Below are positions 24,536-33,154 of a stretch of DNA of 64,000 bases, piece after piece. Source of the DNA: Vagococcus fluvialis bH819 (GTDB lineage: Bacteria; Bacillota; Bacilli; Lactobacillales; Vagococcaceae); assembly GCF_900163795.1 (NCBI RefSeq), contig NZ_FWFD01000009.1, positions 1 through 64,000 of the forward strand, in the 5' to 3' direction. Made by a program: the position numbers and the translations under genes. The stretch's first letter is position 1. Each line of letters starts with the position of its first letter. The notes under the pieces were generated by a model. The model did not search any database. It saw nothing but the letters and a program-made list of their open reading frames with translations, and was not told the origin of the DNA.

Positions 24536-25096
24536 TCAAACATAAGATAATTCTGCTAAAGGATCAGAATATGCAGTGCTTTCCAGTAAGTAATTAATCA
24601 TTTGTCCTTCATACACTTTTGTTAAATTATCTATCGCTAATAAGTCATGTGGCGTGATAAGTTGATTTCTTTTTTGAAAAGTTACTATTTGACTTTCTGT
24701 TAATAATGTCGCTACGAATTCTGAACAAAAATAAGCATACTCTCGTTCTAAGCAGTATTTCATAGATAGAGCAACTAATCCTAAAAGATTATATTGAAAA
24801 AGTTGTTTGTTTATTTCGAAATAACTAATATTTTTTTGTAATTGTGTGTACTCATCTTCTGTTATTTCTAGAGAATAAATTAAGCAATGGCTAGTAAGAA
24901 AAAAAGAATCGTGAAAATCCTCTTTAACAAAACCACCAACTAAAGGATTATTCATTTTTTTTCTACCAAAACTATAAGTATCTTTTAGATTAATATCCAG
25001 TGCTAGTGACACATGATTGTATTTTTCTTTAGTGTAACATTTGATTGCTTTTGATAAAAAACTATTATTAGCGGAGTAAATTAAAAATATTTCCAT
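24536..25096 (-). CDS. Permuted NlpC/P60-like (YiiX/YaeF-type) hydrolase-like protein
   Basis: 186 amino acids. His in KYNHVSLALD (near residue 28) comes before Cys in YAYFCSEFVATLL (near 123), the circularly permuted order of the YiiX/YaeF papain-like group. An early FLIYSANNSFLSKAIKCYTK segment is also typical. These enzymes act on amide or ester bonds in peptidoglycan or lipids; the substrate here is unknown. No cleavable signal peptide is evident. GAGG precedes the start. It is convergent with dfrA and appears to be a single-gene unit. Confidence 0.65.
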   Translation of the reverse strand: MEIFLIYSANNSFLSKAIKCYTKEKYNHVSLALDINLKDTYSFGRKKMNNPLVGGFVKEDFHDSFFLTSHCLIYSLEITEDEYTQLQKNISYFEINKQLFQYNLLGLVALSMKYCLEREYAYFCSEFVATLLTESQIVTFQKRNQLITPHDLLAIDNLTKVYEGQMINYLLESTAYSDPLAELSYV

Positions 25097-25188
25097 ATAC
25101 AGCTACCTCATTAATTCCTTTTATATTGCTATTATATAAAATAATAACAGTAATTACATTGGTCTTTAGTCCTAAAAATATGATACAT

Positions 25189-25230
25189 AAAAAAAGAGCC
25201 TAACAAATTGATATGCTAGACTCTTTTTAA
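25189..25230 (-). terminator. Terminator downstream of the TrhA-like gene
   Basis: AAAAAGAG-CTA at 25191-25202 pairs with TAG-CTCTTTTT at 25217-25228. The better T tract (seven T) is on the minus strand, so it probably ends the gene at 25325-25969, leaving about a 95-nt 3' untranslated region. Confidence 0.65.
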
Positions 25231-25324
25231 TTTATACAGGTCATTTTTAATAACCAGGAGATAAAAGACTGATCTCATAGAAACGTCACTAACAGTGAGC
25301 AATCTAGAAGAAAGAGCTTTCTAT

Positions 25325-25969
25325 CTAAGTAAATAAATAAATCGAAAAATAAATAAATATAGCCCCTAACATGACGAATAAATGCCATACGACATGCATA
25401 AATTTAACATTTTTCATACTATAAAAGATTGCACCAACAGTATAGGATACCCCTCCTAAAAATAACAGTAGAAATCCAGTCGATCCTAAACCAATATAAA
25501 GTGGTTTAATGGCAATTAAGCAAATCCATCCCATAATAATATAAAGAACGACATCTGTCTTTCCACGTTTTTGTAACCAAAGGGATTTAAAGACAATACC
25601 TGCAATCGCAATTGACCAAACGATGCCGAATAACGTCCAGCCTAACCAGCCTTGAATCGTTACCAAGCAAAAGGGAGTGTAGCTTCCCGCAATTAGCAGA
25701 TAAATCGAACTATGATCAAAAACCTGAAACACTTTTTTGGCTTTTGTGAAAATCAAGCTATGAAATAAAGTTGAAAATAAAAACAATAAAATCATAGAAG
25801 CACCGAATATAGAGTAAGAGACAATTCGAATCGGGGAACCCATTTGTGCTCCTTTTATTATTAATAAAACAAGACCAGCAATACTTAAACCAGTCCCTAT
25901 ACCATGTGTGATGGCGTTAAAAACTTCATTAACGATTAAATACTTCTTCGTAAAAGTCGTTTGTTCCAT
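25325..25969 (-). CDS. Hemolysin III family/PAQR membrane protein (TrhA, YplQ)
   Basis: 214 amino acids, seven predicted membrane helices. Family motifs NAITHGIGTGLSIAG (helix 1), LFSTLFHSLIF, FDHSSIYLLIAGSYTPF and a final HVVWHLFVMLGA; the conserved His and Asp residues of the PAQR metal site (H-x3-H and S-x3-H types) are visible. Bacterial TrhA proteins are linked to membrane fluidity control; the haemolysin name is historical. The upstream ATG 25978 abuts AAAGG, so the second ATG (25969), 9 nt further, is the better start. Confidence 0.82.
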   Translation of the reverse strand: MEQTTFTKKYLIVNEVFNAITHGIGTGLSIAGLVLLIIKGAQMGSPIRIVSYSIFGASMILLFLFSTLFHSLIFTKAKKVFQVFDHSSIYLLIAGSYTPFCLVTIQGWLGWTLFGIVWSIAIAGIVFKSLWLQKRGKTDVVLYIIMGWICLIAIKPLYIGLGSTGFLLLFLGGVSYTVGAIFYSMKNVKFMHVVWHLFVMLGAIFIYFSIYLFT

Positions 25970-26010
25970 ATCAAACATCCTTTCATATTTTAAGTGAAAA
26001 AAATTTTTTT

Positions 26011-26033
26011 ATCTGTTATACTGTACAACAGAT
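26011..26033 (+). promoter_or_regulatory. Extended -10 promoter with overlapping dyad upstream of degV
   Basis: TGTTATACT is an extended -10 (26014-26022). It lies inside a perfect inverted repeat ATCTGTT/AACAGAT (26011-26017 with 26027-26033). This suggests repressor control of the DegV gene, or of the divergent trhA-like gene. The protein is unknown. Confidence 0.5.
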
Positions 26034-26084
26034 AGATTATTACTATTCTACACGAATATGCTGTTTTTTGAAAGAGGTTTGAGA

Positions 26085-26924
26085 ATGACAAAAATAAAAA
26101 TTGTAACGGATTCTTCTTGCATTATCGATTCAGATAGAATGAAGGACCTAGAAATTAATACAATCAGCTTGTCAATTATGATTGACGGGACTATTTACGC
26201 TGATCAAAATGAATTAGATAAAAACGAATTTATTAAAATGATGGAAAATTCACCATCACTACCTAAAACAAGTCAACCACCTATTGGAGAATTTATCGCA
26301 CTTTATGATGAGCTAGGTAAAGATGGGAGTGAAATTATTTCAATTCATCTGACTGAAAAATTAAGTGGTACTGTTAATACAGCACGTCAAGCTGCTCAAA
26401 TGTCCCAATCAAAAGTGACAGTAGTTGATAGTGATTACATTGATCAGGCATTAGGTTTTCAAGTGTATGAAGCTGCTACTCTAGCTAAAAACGGGGCTAC
26501 TATGGATCAAATAGTAACGCGTATTGAGGAAGTTAAAAATAAAACACAACTATATATAGGTGTTGCTACTTTGGATAATTTAGTTAAAGGTGGTCGTATT
26601 GGTAAATTAGTTGGTGCTGTTTCAGGATTTTTAAATATGAAAGTCCTTTGTCAGTTAACAAATGGCGAATTGGAAGTAATATCTAAAGGTCGTGGTAATA
26701 AAACATTCACTAAATGGATGTCTAATTTAGAAGAAAAATTAGAGACGTATTCAATCAATTGTTTGGGTTTTTCAGAAGCTGATGGCATGGATATCTCTCT
26801 TGAATTAAAAAATTCTATTATAAAAGTATTACCTGAATTAAAAATTCCAATTATAAGAACAACACCGCTTGTTGCGACACATGCAGGTAAAGGTGCTTTT
26901 GCGGTTATGTTTTACACTAATTAA
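26085..26924 (+). CDS. DegV family fatty-acid-binding protein
   Basis: 279 amino acids. N-terminal KIKIVTDSSCIIDSD, then LPKTSQPPIGEF and EIISIHLTEKLSGTVNTARQAA, and VDSDYIDQALGFQV are DegV hallmarks. DegV/FakB proteins hold a single fatty acid and can present it to the kinase FakA for phosphorylation and incorporation into lipids; fakA is not in this window. AAAGAGG at 26071-26077 favours ATG 26085 over the upstream ATG 26058. A terminator follows. Confidence 0.9.
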   Translation: MTKIKIVTDSSCIIDSDRMKDLEINTISLSIMIDGTIYADQNELDKNEFIKMMENSPSLPKTSQPPIGEFIALYDELGKDGSEIISIHLTEKLSGTVNTARQAAQMSQSKVTVVDSDYIDQALGFQVYEAATLAKNGATMDQIVTRIEEVKNKTQLYIGVATLDNLVKGGRIGKLVGAVSGFLNMKVLCQLTNGELEVISKGRGNKTFTKWMSNLEEKLETYSINCLGFSEADGMDISLELKNSIIKVLPELKIPIIRTTPLVATHAGKGAFAVMFYTN

Positions 26925-26931
26925 AAAAAGT

Positions 26932-26959
26932 TAAGGCAGATCAATTGGTCTGCTTTTTT
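26932..26959 (+). terminator. Terminator after degV
   Basis: GCAGATC pairs with GGTCTGC (one G-T wobble) around AATT, then six T. Confidence 0.8.
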
Positions 26960-26974
26960 AAATCGAGGGATTAA

Positions 26975-27862
26975 ATGAAAAAAATTAAAAATAGTACATC
27001 TTTTTTTGGCTTATTTTTTGTTACCTTACTAGTAACCTTTTTTGTAGGATCAATGATAATTCCTAAAGCGGAAAAAATAAGTTCAACTGACAAACACTCC
27101 AAGCAAAATGAAACACACATGGATATCCTGCGAATTAGTGCAGTAGGGGATTCTTTAACTGAAGGTATCGGAGACACAACGCATACAGGTGGCTACGTTC
27201 CATTGCTCCAAACTGATTTAAGCGAGAGGTATCCGATTGATGTTGTTCAAGCCGATAATCATGGTAAATCTGGTGATCGTAGTGATCAAATATTAAAAAG
27301 AATCAAGAAAAATGAAGAAATACAAGAATCAATAAAAAAAGCTGATGTTATTCTTTTAACAGTAGGTGGCAATGATTTGATGAAAGTTATTCAGACAAAA
27401 ATATTTGATAAATTATCATTAAAAACATTTAGTAAACCACGTACTAAATATCAAAAACAATTAGAAGATTTATATTCTGAAATTAGAAAATTAAATCCAA
27501 AAGCACCGATATATCAACTAGGTATTTATAATCCATTTTATAAGAATTTTTCTGAAATAGAAGAAATGCAAGATATTGTAGATTTTTGGAATGAAGGAAG
27601 CAAAGAATTTGTAGAAAAGCAAAAAAATGCTTATTTTGTACCAATTAACGATGAAATATATAATGGTTTACCAGATATTGAAGCAACCGTAGATTCTACT
27701 ACGACCAATAAAAAATCTAAAAGTAAAAGTAGTCAAGATTTAATTAATAATTTGATATCAGAAGAGGATAGTTTTCATCCCAATAATCTTGGTTATCAAA
27801 TTATATCCAATGCATTCCGCTTAAAAATGGAATCAACTAAACAAAAATGGTTACAGAAATAG
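26975..27862 (+). CDS. ypmR: SGNH/GDSL-family lipase/esterase, membrane anchored (YpmR-like)
   Basis: 295 amino acids. An N-terminal hydrophobic stretch (about 9-28) acts as signal or anchor. SGNH blocks are visible: GDSLTEGIGD (block I, Ser), GKSGDRSDQI, TVGGNDLM (block III, Asn) and a C-terminal DSFHPNNLGYQ (Asp/His). The gene pair ypmR-ypmS followed by a methionine sulfoxide reductase is conserved with Bacillus. It acts outside the membrane; the ester substrate is unknown. Confidence 0.85.
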   Translation: MKKIKNSTSFFGLFFVTLLVTFFVGSMIIPKAEKISSTDKHSKQNETHMDILRISAVGDSLTEGIGDTTHTGGYVPLLQTDLSERYPIDVVQADNHGKSGDRSDQILKRIKKNEEIQESIKKADVILLTVGGNDLMKVIQTKIFDKLSLKTFSKPRTKYQKQLEDLYSEIRKLNPKAPIYQLGIYNPFYKNFSEIEEMQDIVDFWNEGSKEFVEKQKNAYFVPINDEIYNGLPDIEATVDSTTTNKKSKSKSSQDLINNLISEEDSFHPNNLGYQIISNAFRLKMESTKQKWLQK

Positions 27863-27878
27863 TACATGAGGTGTGAAA

Positions 27879-28592
27879 ATGACAAAAAAAGAAAATAGAC
27901 AAGAAAAACCTAAAAATTCAAAAGCAGTCCAATTTTTTAATAATCCTTGGAGAATAGCTTTTATTGTTTTAGTAGCTATTTTAGTTGGTTTTTCTTTAGT
28001 ATTGATCAACCGAATAACAACACCAAGAATGACCTACGATAAATCAGAACCCAAAATTGAAACAAAAAATAAAGCAATATTAGATATAAACATGAAAAAA
28101 GCCCAAATTAATGAATCTCTTAATTTTTTTATGAAAGACATGATGGAAGAATCTGGAGTAGATTATTCATTTAACTTAGAAAACGATGCAATGATTGATG
28201 GCACTTTTAAACTATTAGGACATGAAACACATTTCTATTTATACTTTGATCCTTTTGTATTGAGTGATGGCAACGTTCAATTGAGGGCTAAAAGTCTTTC
28301 GGTAGGGTCTTTAAATGTTCCGATTCCAGCGATGATTAATTATATCTCGTCAACAACAGACTTACCTAATTGGATTGAAATTGATGCAGATGAACAGATT
28401 ATTAATCTTCACTTAGACAAATTTAAAATGAAAAATGGGTTAGCAATTAAAGCTAAGAAAATTAATTTAATTGATGATGATATTAGTTTTAGTTTATACT
28501 TACCCAAAGAAGAATCTAAAGATAAAAAATCAAAAGAAACATCTAAAGAATCAACGAAAGATACATCCAAACAAAAATCTAAAGAAAAGTGA
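27879..28592 (+). CDS. ypmS: YpmS family protein (DUF2140)
   Basis: 237 amino acids. One N-terminal membrane helix (about 28-47), then an extracellular beta-rich domain containing INRITTPRMTY and FMKDMMEESGVDYSFNLENDA, and a Lys/Ser-rich tail after about residue 210. The family is of unknown function and nearly always follows ypmR. GAGGTG at 27868-27873 points to ATG 27879 rather than the GTG at 27873. Confidence 0.82.
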   Translation: MTKKENRQEKPKNSKAVQFFNNPWRIAFIVLVAILVGFSLVLINRITTPRMTYDKSEPKIETKNKAILDINMKKAQINESLNFFMKDMMEESGVDYSFNLENDAMIDGTFKLLGHETHFYLYFDPFVLSDGNVQLRAKSLSVGSLNVPIPAMINYISSTTDLPNWIEIDADEQIINLHLDKFKMKNGLAIKAKKINLIDDDISFSLYLPKEESKDKKSKETSKESTKDTSKQKSKEK

Positions 28593-28597
28593 TGTGA

Positions 28598-29134
28598 ATG
28601 CTATTGAAAGAAACAGCAATATTTGCAGGAGGATGTTTTTGGTGTATGATCAAGCCTTTTGATCAACATCTAGGCATTCATACAATTTTATCCGGCTATA
28701 CCGGTGGACATTTTGATAACCCAACGTATGAAGACGTTTGTTCTGGAAAAACAGGTCACACAGAAGCAGTCAAAATTGAATTTGATCCTAATTTAATTAG
28801 CTATGAAGAGCTTCTGACAATCTATTGGCAACAAACTGATCCAACTGATGCATTTGGTCAATTTGAAGATCGTGGGGACAGCTATCGTCCGGTTATCTAT
28901 TATACAAATACTACTCAAAAAGAATTAGCACAAGTAAGTAAACAAAAATTAATTGATTCAGGTTATTACATTGATCCGATAGTGACAACAATTGAACCAG
29001 CTGTTGCCTTTTATGAGGCTGAAGAATACCATCAAGATTTTTATAAAAAAAATCCTGAAAGATATAAACTATCAAGTCATTCTAGAAAAGAATTTTTAAA
29101 GAAAATATGGGATGGTAAAGCAAATGAAGCGTAG
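28598..29134 (+). CDS. msrA: Peptide-methionine (S)-S-oxide reductase MsrA
   Basis: 178 amino acids. The catalytic motif AGGCFWCM holds nucleophile Cys13; further motifs are [23 protein letters not shown] and an [16 protein letters not shown]-type end. It repairs methionine-S-sulfoxide in proteins using thioredoxin. It starts 6 bp after ypmS. The Shine-Dalgarno sequence is weak (AGTGATGTGA), so the exact start is slightly uncertain, but the family N-terminus fits. Confidence 0.93.
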   Translation: MLLKETAIFAGGCFWCMIKPFDQHLGIHTILSGYTGGHFDNPTYEDVCSGKTGHTEAVKIEFDPNLISYEELLTIYWQQTDPTDAFGQFEDRGDSYRPVIYYTNTTQKELAQVSKQKLIDSGYYIDPIVTTIEPAVAFYEAEEYHQDFYKKNPERYKLSSHSRKEFLKKIWDGKANEA

Positions 29135-29342
29135 CTTTTATCATTATGCCCAAACGTTTAGAGGCAAGCTTAAACAAACAGATGAGTCAAAATTAGCTGA
29201 GGATATTTTTAAAGACCTTCAGTTTCCTAAACAATCTGAAAATTATGATGAAATTTCTCATTATTTAGAAACAAATGCTTACTATATTCCTAATATGGAT
29301 ATATTTGATAAATTGTGGGAACTTTATATTGAAAATAATTAA
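29124..29342 (+). CDS. yozE: YozE family protein (UPF0346, SAM-like)
   Basis: 72 amino acids. The protein begins [14 protein letters not shown] and carries [24 protein letters not shown], matching the YozE SAM-like family, whose members start with M-x-K/R-S-F-Y-H. The frame opens at ATG 29112, but family length and a GGATGG site at about 29109-29115 favour ATG 29124. It overlaps the end of msrA by 11 bp. Function unknown. Confidence 0.85.
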   Translation: MKRSFYHYAQTFRGKLKQTDESKLAEDIFKDLQFPKQSENYDEISHYLETNAYYIPNMDIFDKLWELYIENN

Positions 29343-29365
29343 CTAATGAAGGATGCGGTTTATAT

Positions 29366-30802
29366 ATGAAACAAACTGATTCAAAAAAAATATCACTTAC
29401 CCAATACATTATAACTATTGTGATTGTAGGGATTCTAGCATCAGGTATCACGTTGTTTGTTTATGAAGTAAACAATCCGATGAGTAAATTAACAAAGGGA
29501 AGTAGCAAAGATGATTTAGAAAATATTGAATTGCTAAATGAATTAATTACGAGTCAATATATTGAAGACGTTGATCAAAAGAAATTAGTAACTGGTGCTT
29601 TAGAAGGCATGACAGAAGCAATTGGGGATCCTCACTCTAGTTTTTTCCCAGAAGAAGAGGCAGAAGAATTTGATACAAGTGTATCTGGAAGTTTTGAAGG
29701 TATTGGGGCAACTATGATGCTTGAAAATGATTATCCCTCGATTGCAGAACCACCAATTGAAGGATCACCAGCTGAAAAAGCAAAACTTAAAAAAGGTGAT
29801 ATAATTGTAAAGGTAGATGGTAAAGATACAAAGGATAAACCACTTCAAGAAGTAGTTTCAAAGGTTCGTGGAAAAAAAGGAACCCGTGTGAAACTAGATG
29901 TTTTACGAGGAGACGAAACGTTTAATGTTGAAATTGTAAGAGATAAAGTACTTGTTGAATCTGTTAAGGCTAATATTGATAAAAAAGACCCTTCCATAGG
30001 CTATATTAAGATCAACAGTTTCAATACAACGACATCAGATGAATTTGACAAAGCCATTGATAAAATGAGACAAGACGGTGCTAAGAAATTTGTGATTGAC
30101 GTCCGAGGAAATCCGGGTGGTGTTCTCCAAAATGTTGAAAAAATGACCAGTCGTTTTATTGAAGATGGAAAAATAATTGTTGGTTTCGAAAATAAAGCAA
30201 AAGTGAAACAAGAAGAAGTAGCGAGTAAAAAATTGGATAATGGCAAAAAAATAAAAGAACCATCTGTAATTTTGATCGATGAAAATAGTGCTAGTGCATC
30301 AGAGATAATGGCAGGTGCTTTCAAAGCCCATGGTTTAGAAGTGATTGGTGTTAAATCATATGGTAAAGGTACTGTCCAAACAATGGTTCCGATCGAAGGA
30401 CATGGTGAAGTGAAGTTAACCATTAGTAAGTGGTTAACCCCTGACGGAAAATGGATTGATAAAAAGGGTGTAGAACCAACGATTAAAGTTGATTACCCAG
30501 CTTATCTAAAAAATAGGGTCATTGATCGTTCTATGGAATATAGAGAAGGTGTTATTAGTCCTAATGTGAAAATTATTAATACGTATCTGAATGAACTAGG
30601 TTATAGTGTTGATAAAGATAGTGATTCTTATTCGGAGAAAACAGTTAGTGCAGTACATGCTTATCAAACTGATAATAAGTTAGAAGTGACTGGCGTCATG
30701 AATAAAGAATCAATTGAGAAATTAGAAGACAGTATCAGAAATCATTGGAAAGACAACGACATTCAATATAATAAAGCAGTCGAAGTCCTAAAAAATAAAT
30801 AA
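29366..30802 (+). CDS. S41-family carboxyl-terminal processing protease (CtpA/CtpB type)
   Basis: 478 amino acids. N-terminal membrane anchor (about 12-33), PDZ domain (about 100-190, with SPAEKAKLKKGDIIVKVDGK), protease core with the catalytic serine in ENSASASEIMAGAF (about 306-319) and lysine in GVKSYGKGTVQTMVP, and a C-terminal peptidoglycan-binding domain (about 395-460, ending VTGVMNKESIEKLE). It cleaves exported proteins at their C-termini outside the membrane. The gene layout matches Firmicute CtpA. Confidence 0.92.
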   Translation: MKQTDSKKISLTQYIITIVIVGILASGITLFVYEVNNPMSKLTKGSSKDDLENIELLNELITSQYIEDVDQKKLVTGALEGMTEAIGDPHSSFFPEEEAEEFDTSVSGSFEGIGATMMLENDYPSIAEPPIEGSPAEKAKLKKGDIIVKVDGKDTKDKPLQEVVSKVRGKKGTRVKLDVLRGDETFNVEIVRDKVLVESVKANIDKKDPSIGYIKINSFNTTTSDEFDKAIDKMRQDGAKKFVIDVRGNPGGVLQNVEKMTSRFIEDGKIIVGFENKAKVKQEEVASKKLDNGKKIKEPSVILIDENSASASEIMAGAFKAHGLEVIGVKSYGKGTVQTMVPIEGHGEVKLTISKWLTPDGKWIDKKGVEPTIKVDYPAYLKNRVIDRSMEYREGVISPNVKIINTYLNELGYSVDKDSDSYSEKTVSAVHAYQTDNKLEVTGVMNKESIEKLEDSIRNHWKDNDIQYNKAVEVLKNK

Positions 30803-30807
30803 GAATC

Positions 30808-30849
30808 AAAGGTTGTAGGAGAAATTTAATTTCTTTTATAACCTTTTTT
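30808..30849 (+). terminator. Terminator after ctpA-like gene
   Basis: AAAGGTTGTA pairs with TATAACCTTT (one G-T wobble) around an A/T-rich loop, followed by T residues. Confidence 0.75.
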
Positions 30850-30925
30850 AATTTTAAAGCGTGAATGACTAGTAATTTAATTGATTTTTATATATCATAT
30901 AATATGGAAGAAAGACGGTGAAAAA

Positions 30926-31465
30926 TTGGAAAAGAAAATTTTGGATATTGTGTGGCATTGGATAAAATTAATTGTAGTTTGTTCTGTGTTTGCGGTTATC
31001 TTACAAGCTTTTATCCTAGTACCAGTCGAAGTAACTGGTAAATCAATGTCACCGACTCTGAAGGAAAATGATTTTATTGTAATGGAAAATTTCAGTCAAA
31101 TAAATCGTTTTGATATTATTGTGTTTACTTCGCCAGATGGGAATACCTACATTAAACGAGTTGTCGGACTTCCTGGCGACCATGTAAAATATGAAAAAGA
31201 TCAGCTTTACATCAACAATGAAAAAATTGATGAACCTTTTTTAAAAGATATAAAAAAACATAAAAATGAGTATGTATTTACAACAGATTTAGATTCTACA
31301 GAAATTTTAGGGACAAAAAAAATCCCTAAGAATCAATATTTTGTTTTAGGCGATAATAGGAGATTGAGTAAGGATAGTAGGTCATTTGGCACAATTAGTC
31401 AAACGTCTATTTTAGGCAAAGCTAGAATTGTTTATTATCCAATTTTTCATAGTAAGATAGTATAG
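30926..31465 (+). CDS. lepB: Signal peptidase I
   Basis: 179 amino acids, one N-terminal membrane helix (about 10-32). Catalytic Ser40 in TGKSMSPTL and Lys77 in YIKRVVGLPGD, then the GDNR motif in YFVLGDNRRLSKDSRSFG. It removes signal peptides from exported proteins at the outer face of the membrane. The frame is open from a TTG at 30881; TTG 30926, with GGTGA just upstream, gives the expected short N-terminus, so a non-ATG start is likely. Followed by rbgA and rnhB, as in enterococci. Confidence 0.92.
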   Translation: MEKKILDIVWHWIKLIVVCSVFAVILQAFILVPVEVTGKSMSPTLKENDFIVMENFSQINRFDIIVFTSPDGNTYIKRVVGLPGDHVKYEKDQLYINNEKIDEPFLKDIKKHKNEYVFTTDLDSTEILGTKKIPKNQYFVLGDNRRLSKDSRSFGTISQTSILGKARIVYYPIFHSKIV

Positions 31466-31483
31466 TAATTAGGAGTGGATAAA

Positions 31484-32329
31484 ATGACAATACAATGGTT
31501 CCCAGGTCATATGGCGAAAGCCCGCAGAGAAGTATCAGAAAAATTAAAATTAGTCGATATCGTTCTAGAAATAGTTGATGCAAGATTACCAATTTCAAGC
31601 AGAAACCCAATGTTAGATAGTTTAATTCAACAAAAACCGAGAATTATTTTATTAAATAAAGCTGATTTAGCAGACCCAATTGAAACTGGACGATGGCAAA
31701 GATATTTTGAAGCCCAAGGACATGCTTGTTTAAATATTAATGCAAATGAAGGTAAAGGGATTAAGAAAATTGTTCCTAAAGCAAAAGAGATATTAGCAGA
31801 AAAAATAGAACGCCAGCGTTTAAGAGGCATGAAACCAAGACCTATTAGAGCAATGTGTATTGGCATTCCAAACGTTGGTAAGTCAACCTTGCTAAATCGC
31901 TTAGCTAAAAGAAATATGGCGAAAACAGGTAATACACCAGGTGTTACCAAAGGACAGCAATGGTTAAAAACAGGTAATGAATTAGAATTATTGGATACAC
32001 CAGGAATTTTATGGCCGAAGTTTGAAGATCAAGAAATTGGGCGAAAACTAGCTTTAACAGGAGCAATTAAAGATACTTTACTTCACATGGATGATTTGGC
32101 ATTATTTGGGTTGGAATACTTTAAAAAACATTACCCAGAGCAGTTAGGTAAAAGATATCAATTAACGGAAAAGGATCTGGAGTTATCGCCAGTCGACATT
32201 TTGTTATTAATCACTGAAAAAAGAGGATTTAAAGACAATTATGATCGTGCTAGTATTATGGTTGTCCAAGAAATTCGTGATGGTCGATTAGGGCAGTACA
32301 CGCTAGATCGTGTTGAGGATTTAAAATGA
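31484..32329 (+). CDS. rbgA: Ribosome biogenesis GTPase RbgA (YlqF)
   Basis: 281 amino acids. Circularly permuted GTPase: G4 LLNKADLAD comes before G1 [14 protein letters not shown] and G3 DTPGILWPKF; the N-terminus has QWFPGHMAKARRE. It matures the 50S subunit. AGGAG at 31471-31475 fixes ATG 31484. It overlaps rnhB by 4 bp (ATGA). Confidence 0.95.
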   Translation: MTIQWFPGHMAKARREVSEKLKLVDIVLEIVDARLPISSRNPMLDSLIQQKPRIILLNKADLADPIETGRWQRYFEAQGHACLNINANEGKGIKKIVPKAKEILAEKIERQRLRGMKPRPIRAMCIGIPNVGKSTLLNRLAKRNMAKTGNTPGVTKGQQWLKTGNELELLDTPGILWPKFEDQEIGRKLALTGAIKDTLLHMDDLALFGLEYFKKHYPEQLGKRYQLTEKDLELSPVDILLLITEKRGFKDNYDRASIMVVQEIRDGRLGQYTLDRVEDLK

Positions 32330-33093
32330 GCAAGTTAACAACGCAACAAGTAAAAGAAGTATTAGTTGACGTCACTTCGTTAAATGATCCAAGATTACTG
32401 GAATTTACTGAAGATGAGAGAAAAAGTGTCCAATCAGCTGTAAAAATATGTAAAAATCGTTTGCTTAAAACTGAAAAATTACATGAGCATTTTGAAGAAA
32501 TGAAGATATTTGAAAAAGAAGCAAAAAAAGCTGGATATAAATGGATAGCTGGAATTGATGAAGTCGGTCGAGGACCATTAGCTGGTCCAGTTGTTTCAGC
32601 AGCAGTTATTTTGCCAGAAGATTTTGATTTGTATGAAGTGAACGACTCCAAGCAATTGTCTTTAAAAAAACGTGAAGAATTATTTGTGAAGATTAAAAAA
32701 CAGGCGATAGCTATCGGAATTGGTATAATAGATCACCAAGTCATCGATCAAGTTAACATCTATGAAGCGACAAAATTAGCAATGAAAGCAGCAGTTCAAA
32801 ATTTAGAAAAAGCACCTGATTTTCTTTTAATCGATGCCATGGTTTTAGATCTACCTATCCCTCAAGAAAAAATTATTAAGGGAGATGCTAGAAGTATATC
32901 TATTGCCTGTGCTAGTATTATTGCTAAAGTGACGCGAGATAAGATGATGGAAGAGTACGATTTATTGTTTCCTGGCTATGATTTTTCTAATAATTCTGGT
33001 TACGGAACAAAAAAACATTTAGCTGGTTTAGATGAATTAGGTATTACCCCAATTCATCGAAAAACATTTGCACCAATTAAAAATATGATCTAA
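32326..33093 (+). CDS. rnhB: Ribonuclease HII
   Basis: 255 amino acids, with the extended N-terminus typical of Firmicutes. Acidic catalytic residues in WIAGIDEVGRGPLAGPVV (Asp/Glu), VNDSKQLS and LLIDAMVL, plus the C-terminal GYGTKKHLAGL segment. It removes RNA and single ribonucleotides from DNA. Translationally coupled to rbgA. Confidence 0.95.
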   Translation: MSKLTTQQVKEVLVDVTSLNDPRLLEFTEDERKSVQSAVKICKNRLLKTEKLHEHFEEMKIFEKEAKKAGYKWIAGIDEVGRGPLAGPVVSAAVILPEDFDLYEVNDSKQLSLKKREELFVKIKKQAIAIGIGIIDHQVIDQVNIYEATKLAMKAAVQNLEKAPDFLLIDAMVLDLPIPQEKIIKGDARSISIACASIIAKVTRDKMMEEYDLLFPGYDFSNNSGYGTKKHLAGLDELGITPIHRKTFAPIKNMI

Positions 33094-33106
33094 ATAAGAA
33101 AGTTAT

Positions 33107-33154
33107 CTCCTATTTACGTACTTTATTTGTAGTACATTAAATAGGAGGTTTTTT
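33107..33154 (+). promoter_or_regulatory. Hairpin that sequesters the dprA ribosome binding site
   Basis: CTCCTATTTA (33107-33116) pairs perfectly with TAAATAGGAG (33138-33147), with an inner GTAC/GTAC pairing. The 3' arm contains most of the AGGAGG Shine-Dalgarno (33143-33148) of dprA, and six T follow just before the ATG. It could be a weak terminator, a translational switch, or both. Confidence 0.6.

Noticed and set aside
30001-30423. A 140-codon minus-strand frame inside the ctpA-like gene
   Set aside because: Antisense to a clear S41 protease with conserved catalytic motifs; low-complexity hydrophobic translation typical of a shadow frame.
32256-32651. A 131-codon minus-strand frame across rbgA and rnhB
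   Set aside because: It is antisense to two well-supported overlapping genes and has no family features.
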